A DNA stretch of 64,000 nucleotides, from assembly GCA_023053545.1 (NCBI GenBank), contig JAKZAN010000004.1, forward strand, positions 4,898,001-4,962,000. The letters are read 5' to 3'. Under the pieces are notes generated by a model. That model ran no database searches. It saw nothing but the letters and a program-made list of their open reading frames with translations, and was not told the origin of the DNA. Within the stretch, counting starts at the first letter, position 1; every line of letters begins with the position of its first letter. The stretch is from Lepidurus packardi (Eukaryota; Arthropoda; Branchiopoda; Notostraca; Triopsidae). Below are positions 1 through 10,779 of this stretch, piece by piece. The position numbers were made by a program, and so were the translations under genes.

Positions 1-3000
1 GCCCCCCTCAAATTACAGTGCAGCGTGTAATCACGTACATTTTTGGGTTAAGAAGGACGAACTAGACAACAGACGGCATGACTTTCGAAAAAGTCAACAG
101 GTGAGAAAACGAATAAATAATAATATAAAGACGACCGGATCTAGCATTGCTGTATGTTTTTTCTCCCTTTTTTGGTTTTAAACAAGAAAGAGAGTGCCTA
201 TAACAATAGTGTAAGGTTTTTGGACTTTGCAGTTTGTTCGTGATTTTTCTCTAGGTCATTGGATCAGTCCGTCAGCAGGTAAGGTTTTCTTTTCTTTCGT
301 ATGCCTTGGTTACTTATGAATCGCATTGTGGTTGCAGATGTTAGATGGACGCAGGAATGTTGCGCCCGTAGCTTCCACTCTATCCGTAAGCACAGATGGT
401 TCCAAGGACGGAAATCCCTTCGCGGTGACACCTTCCCTAAGCCAATAAAAAATAATAAAGGAAAAAAAATACCAAGACGAAATTCCCTTACAATCCAGTG
501 GAGAAGGAAAATGCTCATAATTAATGAGGAATTCAACAACAACAACAAAATCCGTGAGTATACAGCATCTGACAAGAGTTTCGAGAGCGGTGTGCTTACT
601 TTCCAACACGGGGACCATAGCAAGTAACACTCTACCCACAAAAGGCAAAAGAGTTAAGGCCGCTTTTACTTTAATCGTTACTAACGAGACACTGATAAAC
701 TGACAGATCATACGTTTTACCTTGACCAGAACGTAAACGCTGTGCGCTGACGCTTCTGCTCTGGGGTACAAGCGTTTACTCCCGATACCAGCGTTTACTC
801 CAGATACCAGCGCGGCGTCGAGGTAGAAATTCCGACAAGCTCACCTGGAAAAAAAGGCCTAGCAATCTGTGCGCACATCCGACTTGTTTGATTTCCGATC
901 TACAAGCTACTTCCTGTCCCCTTCCTGATAATCACAGCTGCTCTTCCGCGAAAAAACACAATCATCAAACCTTCGCACTTCCGAACTGTACTGACTTTAC
1001 CCATACTACCCATACGGTTCCGGCCTTATCGTTCTTTCTCCTTCGTCTTTTGGAAATTATTTGCTTTAGGTAAAAAAAAAAGCCGACTTTATTGTTTCCG
1101 AACAGAAGTTATGTCTATAACAACCTCTGTCGAACTGCCAACAACCACATAGTTGGCTACCGGAGTTTTGCTCGGTATTGTATCTCTTGGATCACAGCTG
1201 TCCTTGCTTCAGCAGTTCAGAAAGCTCTGTGTTACTGCTAAAAGTGTGCGAAAAGGGAAAGTAACACGGGGGCAAGCTATCAGCTAATTTGTAATATGCT
1301 TTTCAAGCACATTTTAAGTGAATATACCATCCCAACGCCTTCAGCACCCAAAATCAAATCCAAAACCAAAACCGCAGTCACACCTGGCTATAGATCCCAA
1401 GCAAATCAAAACCATCATACACTCGCTTTCCTTCACTTTTATGGTTAGAACTTTACTCGTGATGTGGGCCATTACTTGCAAAAAAACGTGCTTAACAATA
1501 ATCCAAGCATTTTAACAATGGACGCAGTCAACTGCTGTTGTGAGTTTCGTGTTTTTGCCAGCTTGGTCGAACCCACATACCCAAAACAACAACGATATAA
1601 CCCCTTCTGTCAAAAAGGCTTTGCAATGAGCTAAAACGCACTTTCCCCTGCACGAACGAGCACCATAACAATGACACACATACCTGGGACAGACAGCAAT
1701 CATTCATTGCCCTATTAAGGTTTTGTAAGTTTTCTATGAAATCGTTTACATACCCTTAAAACCCTAGCGAAAAATCTCCCTAAATCTCTTTTTCACTCCC
1801 CCCCCAAAAAAAAAAATTAACACAAGAGGGGTCTTCTTCAAAAACGCCCCTTTTGGCCCATTGAAAGCGGGTAGTACTGTTGGTCAATAGTTAAAAGCAT
1901 TGAAGACCCGGGTTACACCAAAACTATGGAACTATTATAAAAGGCTACGAAGAAAGAAAATAAAAAAAGACCTAAAGGAATGTCATCAAACCTCACCTGT
2001 ACCAGAATTTCCCGCGCCCTGGCTTTGCAATATGTGGTCTTCTCTTTTCTTCCTGGTTTTCCCTGAGTGAATGAGTGAATCTGCTTCTATATACACGGAT
2101 TAAAGGTGCGGGGGGAACTTCTTTTAGCCAAAGCGTCCAAGTCCAGGTGGTCAGCGACTGTATATATAGGGAGACATACACAACTACGGCAAGGATACGT
2201 ATAAGAAGTAGACCTTTCCCACGATACATACAAGGCTCCTGCATTCTCTTGTCCCAACACCTGTCCAGGTGTGTGCCCTTTTTTTTTCTTTTCTTTTTTT
2301 TTTTAAAACAAATTCAGACTCGGAGTCATCCTTGATGCCTTTCTATCATCCCAAGTCATGCGGGAGAGGACCATACAAGGAATCCGTATACAACTATCTT
2401 CCGAGTTCTAAAGCATTGCCAATAAACAATGAAACTATATGTCCGCCCCATACCCCCCACCTTTTCTTTTCGTCCCTAAAAGCGTTCCTAACTGTACTGT
2501 TTGCTTATTCTAAATTGAGGCAAAACCGTGTATCTATACGCTTCGCTTTTTGTCCCATCTGTGATATTCTAGTTTCCCAGGAAAGGACCTTCGTATATTT
2601 GCACTTTTTTGGTGATAACAAGGTTTTCGGCGAATCTCCGGCCTGCCCTTCAACGAACAGCACGTCTGTCAAAACTATCGTTTGGCTAGAGGCAAAACTT
2701 GACGAAGTTCAAATAAACTGCCAAAATAAGGCAACGCAGAATTTTTTTTCCTCTTTAATATTAAACAAGTAAACATTAATCGCACGGATGACTGCAATTC
2801 GCTATTAAAGGAAAAGGTCTGAATTTTCTCTGGAACTAAAGATTGCGACAGAAAAAGAAGTCAACAATGACGCAAATCAGTACAAAAGGTCAACGGTTTT
2901 TCAGGACTTGATCTCCACGTCCCAGGGTCTCTCTATCATCGCAGAAGAGCCTTGGACAAGACCGAACATTTTGTTATCGAGTAAAGTTGCCCGTTGATCT

Positions 3001-6000
3001 GGCTTTTGTATCCCAGTCAAGCGAACAAGGAGCACACAGGTGTCTTATCGTCCTTGTCTCATTGTACTATCTGAATATTCCAAGTTCTTTTGCTTTATAA
3101 AGGAGAGAGAGAGAGCTAGTCTTGGGTTTCGCCCGCGCACTTGCTTTTCCAAACAAGCGAGAGCGTGGGAACCGGAGAATTTCTATTACGATTGACTTTT
3201 TGTACTCGGGCTTTTATCTTAAGGCACAGGTGCTCTTATCGGCTTGTTTATCAGCTCAGACTAGCCAACAAAAACTTGGGAGATAAAGCCATTCCAACAC
3301 CCTTTCGGTTTATACAAATACCTCCGTATTTGATTCTGGAACTCGAGTCTGCTTTTATTTTATTTGTATTTGAAACGCCATAAATCCTAAGACTCCCACA
3401 CATCGAATCCCCAAAACACACACATTTAAGTCCCGTTTCATGTTGTCCTGCTATAACATCTTTCTCTAATTTGTCGGAATAGAAACCCGACACAAGATAG
3501 TGTCTAGCTGGCTGGGAAGCAATCAACTCTTGCACTTTCGCGATGTCTATGGTAGAACTTATTGTTGCACCCAAAGCTGTCGGCGGCGGCGCCAGGACGT
3601 CTGGGAATGCAAATATTCTCCACGACCTGACCCTTTGGTGTTTCTTCCGCCAGGTAAAAGGTAAAGTTTTGCACCCTTTCTATAGTTTCCTTCAACAATC
3701 TGAGGGCAAAAGAGGAGGAAACAGAAGAAAAAAATAGAACGCAGTGGCTTAGAAGCTCGAACACTATCCATAGTTTGAATGTTTTAGCGCTTATTGTCGA
3801 ACACTGTCGAAGTGTTCAAGGGGGCCAATAAAAGTTGACAAGAACGGGACAAATATGCGTGCCAGGGACAGTAACTGAACCGCACAAGGGCCCATTAACC
3901 TCTCCTTCTGTTAAACTTGACTCTTCTCAGCAACTTCTGAACCATGAAAACGTACGAATTTAGTGTAGACGCTCAACAGAGCCACAAAAAAACGGTCAAG
4001 GTGCAGGCAAAACATGCGAGAGAAAAACGGAAACAAAAAAACTGAAGACCTCTTTTCCTCTCTCTCTTCCTGACTCGTAAATGCGTTTTGCATGTCTGAC
4101 ATGTGACTCAACACGAAGCCTTTGATGAGATTAACTAATTCCAGGCCATATACTGCGACCATAATATGCTGAAAGCTATTTTTCCCCGATCGCTGTTAAA
4201 ATTCCGTGTATCCCATCTGACAAGTCCTAGACAGTCAATTTGCTCCAGATAAGACCCAAATTAGCCCAACAACACTTTCAGCAGTTATAGTATATAGCTG
4301 CTCAATTCTTGGTCATTTATCACACACACACAAATCGTTTAAAAATTGGGATGGTTGTTAGACCTTTTTTTTATCCAAACTACACCAGAAAGAGACAAGA
4401 GATGAGATAAAGAAGTTTCGCTTGCATGCACGACATCTCCATTGACAAAATCTTTCTCGCTCCCGTTTTCCGTTTTTCTTTTACAGGAGCCATAAACTTG
4501 TCGGACAGTGGCTCTCTCAACCTTTCTTGCATTTATTAGGTATTCCTTCGAATACAAAGTAGTACCAAACGCTGGTTACTTCCTCTTCAACGCTTAAAGA
4601 ACCTTAATAAGACCAGTCTAATATGCCCATACTTTATTGTACACGCTATTTTCCTTTCTCAGAGAAACTAGGTGATGCTAAATAGACAATCTATAGCTTA
4701 CAAGGTCTTCACGTTCACGCTCTCTGCAGATAAAAAGGCTTCAACGTTTGTATGGCTTGCATTTTGCTTTCAGGAGTGTAAGGCTTTAAGTTACAAGAAA
4801 TCTCACGCTTTTATCAATTCCATCATTATGCCTGAGTAAGGGGGCTCTCTATATAAATTGCCTGGGCCTTCTCTATATGGCAAGTTCGCGCCCCTTGAAT
4901 CACGCAGCATGGTGGTCTTGCGCTAACAATTGGATCGCCTACACGAACTCGCAGGTAAAAAGAAAAAGAGATTCCGAGAGGGCCTCAATACATGTACGGT
5001 CATATGAGAACTCGCCTGATCGTAAGGTACAATGTTTTTGCATAAACGACGAGCTTTGCTTGTTAAATGGGGCTTCATAAACAGGTACGGCACAGACAAT
5101 TTTGTTGCTTCCATAAAAAGTAAAGTAAAAAAATACATTTATATATTGGGGGTTAAAGGAAGGATACTTTTTGGTGGGTCATAAAAACGTTCTAGTGTTG
5201 GCACCAAGCGGGGGTCCGCTTCTATTCTATATTCACTACCTGGATGCTGCTTGGGATGCCAATGCCAACGTTGGCTGTGGTTTTCGTGTCTATACGATTG
5301 GACACCCTTAACCTAACGTCTGAGCGTGGCCGTCTCGAACTCAACGTCTCTCACGGAAATCTCAGGGGCTATACAATGCTTAACAAATGCTGCGGGCTCC
5401 ACACAGGTGTGTGCCAGTCTGACAGTCGCCACATCTTTAAGCTCCGTTTACACTAGGCCCAACTTTTGCATGGCAAAGGCGAGCCGGGAAGCGCGGTTCA
5501 GGCAGTGTGAACGGAGTTTAAGGGGAGCCGAGGCTAGACATGATGAGGGCCATACAGACTTGACTTAAAAGTTATCCCAGCTATGGGAACAACAGATCTA
5601 AACACCTGAGCATCCCAAGAACGAAAAAAAGCGACAACACCCCAAAGTCACCGCCTTTCGAGGTTTATCGCGGGATGTGTTGGGTGATGGAGGACACTTT
5701 TAAAATCGTTCCCTCTTTACTTGGGGCTTGAGAAAAGTTATCGTCTCGTACATACCTGAGGGTCACTTCCAGAAAGGAAGAAAGATGTGATATGGTGCTT
5801 TTAAAAGTTATGCAAATACCTGACTAAACATATACCCTATAACGAATAGGTACACTGGCGTGTTCGTTGTCGCTTTTCCTAGACAAAATTGGGTTCAGTT
5901 AAGATTGAGGAAATCCTAAGCGACGACTTTTGGACTTGGGCTCAGCAGCGGCATTCCTATGTGCAATTCAGGCTTGTTCATGTTTTGTCACGGTTGATAA

Positions 6001-7260
6001 AGGCGGGGGGAGGAGGACAGATAAGACCAGGGTCGCGAAAGGCGTCAATTTAGAGACAATTAACTCGATCAAGACCACACTACGAACTATTACACTTGGC
6101 CCTAAAGCTTCACTTTTTCCTTTCAAGGCAGATACAATTGCAGCCATAAAAAAGACAAAAATGCGTCTTTTGAAAGGAACGTTGGGAACACCATATGTGT
6201 GATACAGACTACTTTTTCTTCTTCTTCTTCCCCTATTTAAATCCGGGTGGTCCGCCGTAGCCCAAGACGCACACCAAAACTTGCAACCTTATTTCTTAGA
6301 TAGTCAAGTCACTGTTCAATTTCCCATGCGCTCATTTCAAACAACTTACTACCTTAAACGGGGCGTTATTCATGAGTTGTTCGCGTGTGGAAGGAGAGAA
6401 AAAAATTACAAGAAAAAAAACTGCTCCATGGGCTTATAGGTCAGTTGCTATGTGGCTATGGCCTTAAACGAGTATTACGGAGCTATAATGTGCTAGGTCT
6501 ACAGTGCTTTTCTTTCACTTTCTGATTCTATTTTCTTTTTGGGGGACTTTTAAAAAGTATACATACCTTATGCATATGGATAGCATATGCTTGCTAATAC
6601 AGTTTGCCAACAGACAGTGGTTTCCTAGTATATATGGCATGACTTTTTTTTTCGGTTGGGCAACCTGCTGAGAATCACTGCTGCGATCTTGAAGGCTTAT
6701 CGGCAGCTAAGTTGCTTAGCATAAGGTACCAATAAGGCGGAAAATTCTCCCTTTTTCTGTGCAAAGCTAAAGACTGCTGCGATGTAAACAGAGACAAGAA
6801 GGGAGCTTGAGAAGTGATAAAAGAAACCATAAACAGATCCTAAGCACAGAATGTCTTCATATGTGCGTTCCTGGTATATATATGTATGTGCTTGTCAGGC
6901 ATATATGCATATTGATAAGTCATGGCCCAAACAGACTTGACATCTACACCCCAACACACATGGCGAGCTCTCTCTTGTAAAAGTATCAGAATTTTTAAAT
7001 ACACAGTGAACAGGGAAGTTTCTTCCTTACAAGGTCATGTGGAATCAATCATGGCCAAGTTCGTTTTCTTATTTATACTGAAAAAAGCTCGACAAACTCT
7101 GGAAAATTTCGTCCGATTATCTTCTCAGCCTTTCCCTTGACGCAATTGCCAACATAGTACAGAGCTCACCAGAATACCTAATTGTCCATGAGCAGCTGTG
7201 GGGATGGCCAATATAACCAAAGATAGATCTATGCCTATGGCCGCGTCCGGTTTTCCCAGG
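1..7260. other. Intergenic or intronic tract without a recognised gene
   Basis: I see only short open frames with noise-like composition here and no family I recognise. There are AT-rich stretches, many homopolymer runs and a short CA run near 4321. The 3' end leads into the promoter side of the emc gene. A CGTGGGAAC match to the CSL/Su(H) consensus also occurs at 3164-3172, far from any promoter I can place. Confidence 0.6.
772..809. repeat. Two-copy 19-bp tandem repeat
   Basis: The unit GCGTTTACTCCCGATACCA is followed directly by a copy with a single C-to-A change (ACTCCAGATACCA). It is a small local duplication with no evident function. Confidence 0.8.
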
Positions 7261-7268
7261 ATCGGAAT

Positions 7269-7277
7269 CGTGGGAAC
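7269..7277 (+). promoter_or_regulatory. CSL/Su(H) consensus site, distal
   Basis: CGTGGGAAC matches the CSL consensus YGTGRGAAM at every position. It lies about 670 bp upstream of the emc TATA box. Notch input to emc/Id genes is known in other animals; use of this site is an inference. Confidence 0.35.
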
Positions 7278-7442
7278 TCACGAGGACACACAATAGAGCC
7301 GCATTGCCACCGATTGACGCCCTCGACGCTTGCATGTACATTTCACCCCCTAGAACAAGTCTATATAATAAAACGCGTTAATATATACAACTGAATGAAC
7401 ACGCTTTCCTAACCCCTATATTCTGTATTCGTTTACGTGGAC

Positions 7443-7451
7443 TGTGGGAAA
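7443..7451 (+). promoter_or_regulatory. CSL/Su(H) consensus site, proximal
   Basis: TGTGGGAAA matches YGTGRGAAM at every position, about 500 bp upstream of the emc TATA box, in the same orientation as the site at 7269. Two full matches in 200 bp of promoter-side DNA is suggestive only. Confidence 0.35.
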
Positions 7452-7917
7452 AACGCGGGGGAAGCTTTCCGCAACTAAGACCGTTAATAAGTTCTCATTG
7501 GTTTACGTTACAAATGACTTGATCTATTGCTCATAATATGAGCAATTATATCCGCTGTCTTATTACCAGTTTTTTTGTCCGTGTCATGATTTTGCTTGAT
7601 GTTCACGTTCAGCTCGTTAGCGCCATACGTTATACTCCCTCAAACAATCCTTATTCCCAAACTGGTTCCTCAGTTCCGCAGCGATTTTCTTTACCATGAA
7701 ACGAGAAACGAAGCGTCTCAAGGGTCTGGTCTAACCAATTTGGATACATTACAAAGCGCTTCCTCTAGACGTTAGCACACAAGTCTCTTTTATACCATAT
7801 ATACTCGTTCAGAGAAAGATAGGAGGGCTTGTTCGCAGGCGCGACAGCTGCTGCTCGGTGGCCATAGCTCTAAGGGAGCCCCTTTTCAACCTCTTGCGAT
7901 CGCACATCCCATGCGGA

Positions 7918-7980
7918 GGCGGGGCTTTGGGTCGACCGGGTATAAAATCAGCCGTTGCCAGCGGACATCAAATCATTGAC
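7918..7980 (+). promoter_or_regulatory. Core promoter of emc: GC box, TATA box, possible initiator
   Basis: GGCGGGGC (7918-7925) is a GC box of the Sp1/KLF type. TATAAAA follows at 7941-7947. About 30 bp downstream is TCATTG (7973-7978), close to the arthropod initiator TCAKTY. Transcription is therefore expected to start near 7970-7975, giving a 5' UTR of about 125 nt with no intervening splice site needed. Confidence 0.65.
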
Positions 7981-8099
7981 AAGCTCAGCTCTTGCACAGC
8001 AGCAACCTTTGCGCATTCTCTCAAACTCACAGTTTTCCAAGTTCGTTTTTCTTCTCGTGTTGTTTTTTGACGACAAAGTTTATCCACAACTTCGCAAAA

Positions 8100-8706
8100 A
8101 TGGTGAAATCTACCGTCAACAACGTGAAAGTCTCCGTCAGCCACAACAAAGTGTCCGACAGCAAAGTGCGCAAACCAGAACAAGTGGAGATGCAGATGTA
8201 TCTGTCCAAGTTGAAGGAATTGGTGCCTTACATGCCCAAGAATCGCAAAGTTTCCAAAGTGGAAGTCATCGAATACGTGATCGACTACATTTGCGATCTC
8301 CAAGGCGCGTTGGAAAAAAGCCACCCGAGCGCTTCGGCTGTCGTTACTGCCATGCTCAACAATATGGCCCATCAACAACAACATAACAACAACAACTGCC
8401 TGCAAGTCGCTAATGCCAACCTGTACCACAACCTCAGCGAACAGTCTCAGGCGATCAGAAACAATTCTACTATTACTACTACCTCTACCGGAATTGTACT
8501 GCCCAACCGACAGCCTTTGGTTTCCTTGCCAGCAACGCCCAACAATGCCGTTCAGAATTCCTGCGCTCAAGAGGTAATGCACACCACTTTCATACCAAAG
8601 TTCCCGAACCAGTTTAAAACTAACGTTTTGTTTTCTTTCTCTAAAGGTCAGTCCCTTGGATAAAAGCCCTTCTCAAGACTCGAGTCGGACAGTCCTGCCA
8701 TGTTAA
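8100..8706 (+). CDS. emc: Extra macrochaetae / Id-type HLH protein lacking a basic region
   Basis: This is a nuclear dominant-negative regulator: its HLH pairs with bHLH proneural and E proteins and keeps them off DNA. Two exons, 8100-8573 and 8647-8706, flank a 73-bp phase-0 intron (gtaatg...taaag) and give 177 residues. The HLH spans about residues 30-73, with helix 1 [11 protein letters not shown], loop MPKNRKVSK and helix 2 [15 protein letters not shown]. The residues before helix 1 lack the Arg-rich basic region, which is diagnostic of the Emc/Id class. The tail is rich in Asn, Gln and Thr. Start choice: an upstream in-frame start exists at 7992, but the ATG at 8100 has a strong context (CAAAAATGG) and directly precedes the family-like N terminus. 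Without splicing the frame would run on to 8663; the spliced second exon adds 19 residues ending LPC. It stands alone, with a TATA promoter 160 bp upstream. Confidence 0.93.
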
Positions 8707-8855
8707 TTGGCCTCGCACCTGGATATTTCAGAAGTTCCATCATTTTGCATCAAGTCATCTCTTTATCTCATGAAAAAGCTTCATCGAAAGCTGGACGATT
8801 TTTTTATCTTCTTCAAATTCTGGCTCTGTGTCTACAAATTTCCTAGACATATCAT

Positions 8856-8862
8856 GTCTTCC
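8856..8862 (+). promoter_or_regulatory. GY-box / miR-7 seed site in emc 3' UTR
   Basis: GTCTTCC is the GY-box heptamer, complementary to positions 2-8 of miR-7. It lies 150 nt after the emc stop codon. A single 7-mer can arise by chance; its nearness to the next site raises interest. Confidence 0.4.
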
Positions 8863-8872
8863 TAGAGCTGGT

Positions 8873-8880
8873 CTGTGATA
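8873..8880 (+). promoter_or_regulatory. K-box / miR-2 family 8-mer site in emc 3' UTR
   Basis: CTGTGATA contains the K box TGTGAT and is a full 8-mer seed match to the miR-2/13 family. It sits 10 nt after the GY-box. These two motif classes are known from 3' UTRs of Drosophila Notch-pathway genes. Confidence 0.45.
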
Positions 8881-8922
8881 ATTTTTTTTTTTATATAAAA
8901 ACAAAACTAAACAAGAACATTG

Positions 8923-8930
8923 TGTACATA
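8923..8930 (+). promoter_or_regulatory. Pumilio recognition element in emc 3' UTR
   Basis: TGTACATA fits the Pumilio consensus TGTANATA exactly. It lies on the sense strand inside the presumed 3' UTR, upstream of the poly(A) signal at 9031. Confidence 0.4.
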
Positions 8931-9030
8931 GCGCACCAATTCATATTGTACCCCACACCTTATTCGCCTTACCCCTCCTGGCATATCATCATTGTTTTGT
9001 ACATGTAGTGGCGACATTTTCTGAAGAGAA

Positions 9031-9036
9031 ATTAAA
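9031..9036 (+). terminator. Poly(A) signal of emc (ATTAAA)
   Basis: ATTAAA lies 325 nt after the stop codon, and A-rich sequence follows within 20 nt. No AATAAA occurs earlier in the 3' UTR, so this is the likely cleavage signal. Confidence 0.5.
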
Positions 9037-10764
9037 CCAGATTTATATCAAAAAGAAAAATTCGAGTTTGTTATTAAAGGAGACCTTGTCTTTGATTTCC
9101 TTTTTTTTCAGGGCTCTTGGGAACGTCATAAGCTGACAAATGTCATTACTGAAATAAGCTGATTCAACTGAACCTGAACAAAGTCCAAGACACCTGCACA
9201 TCATTAAGCAACCTACCGGAAACAGTTCTAAGAAACGCCTTTCTTTTTATTGCACGATTCTCTTTTTATTTTTTACCTTCTTGTGCCATAACAGTTATCA
9301 TAATTTAGTCCATTAAGGCAAGGTTGCTTTCTGCCGTAAAGGTGCGGCAAAAAGGGGGAAAAAACGTTCTAATATTCTGTCATAAAAGAAAAGTTGGGAG
9401 AAGAATGGCGTATATGCTCTCTTCTTCCTCGGAGGTGCCCCGTTATTTGTTAGCTATGGCACCTTTTTATTTCTTCGTCTACCTGGAAGAACCAAACCGA
9501 ACAATCAAGCGTAAGCAAAGCACATTGAGGGCATCCTTGCCCACAGCCATGCACGTGCACGCGGGGGCCACCAACAACCATCACCCACCCCACGGATCAC
9601 CACAGGAACGTGCAGGTGAGATCCGTAACTCCTTTTCCGAATGCTTTGTTGCCTTCTTGGCCAAAGGCTTTCTTGGACGTTGGATGGTTGGAGCTGCTGC
9701 TGCACAGCCAGAAAGCAATAAGGCCTCTTACTCTTTTACCACCTTGTATGGTATATGGCTTTTTAGCCCCTCTCCGCGTCTTAAAACTTGTGCCCATAAC
9801 ACAACAACAGACACACACACATATACACACGTACCATATGGCTAGTGCAATCTCTTCTAGCCTCCTTCTTCCCTACCACATTCGTGAATTCGTAATGCTG
9901 TCTGGAAGCCTTTTTTTTTCCTTTTACAGGCCACAATGAATGCTTAAATGGATTTCCATTTCCCATGGCCTGTTGGCGTAACCCTCACGCTTTTTAATTA
10001 CCTCCGCGTACCTGTATGTGTAGCTGCGCCACCACTGCGGAAGATGGTGGTCATCATTTTTTCTTTATTATGCCTGTCCGACAAGAACGGAAACGGGAGA
10101 CCTGAATAACTTACAAGCAGAATCAAGTCACTGAGTTGTAAAGCAAGACCGGGATATGCGAACGGGATAGAGCTAATCAATCGTATCGTGCCACATAAAC
10201 ACTGAAAACAAAGTTGTATAAGGTTGGGTTGAAGGGGGAGGAATGTATCTTTAACCTCGTCAGAAAATAAGTTCCCAGGCAACAGAGTAGAACGGATTGC
10301 ACATGTTTCGGGGCGGTTTTATTAGTAAAAAGAAAGACTTGTATGGTCAAATATGGAGGTTAATTTTTTTGGGGGGTATAATATCAGTTGCCCTTATTTT
10401 TTGTGCGTGTTTGGGTTTGCTATGCTTGACAGATTCGCACTCATCTCATTGATGGATCCCAAATCGTGAATGGTGGAGTCAAAGACTGCAAAGAGAAGAT
10501 TACTTTTAGAGGACCCATCACGCATGACTAAGCTAGTTTCATTGGGTGATCAAGTTAAGAGGAACCCATAGCATCCAGGTGTGACTCAAAAGGTGTGTAA
10601 CTCGTTTCTAACCCACGTTAACTCGGACCCAGAACAGAAAAAGAATGTATTTACATTTTACTGTATATATCCGTTGCCTAATTGGCCCACATTCTCAGTT
10701 CGTTTCCTGGACGCGTCCTAGAGACGCAAACGAAACTTGAGAAAACCCATTGTGTAAGTGTTAG

Positions 10765-10779
10765 GTGTGTGTGTGTGTG
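10765..10779. repeat. (GT)n microsatellite
   Basis: An uninterrupted GT run of 15 bp. Short and of no evident function. Confidence 0.8.

Noticed and set aside
255-278. 24-nt segment between consensus acceptor (TTTCTCTAG) and donor (GTAAGG)
   Set aside because: Splice-like words alone are common; no neighbouring exon in phase or coding context was found.
7992-8099. In-frame N-terminal extension of emc from 7992
   Set aside because: It lies in the inferred 5' UTR, is Phe/Ser/Cys-rich, has no family counterpart, and the ATG at 8100 has the better context.
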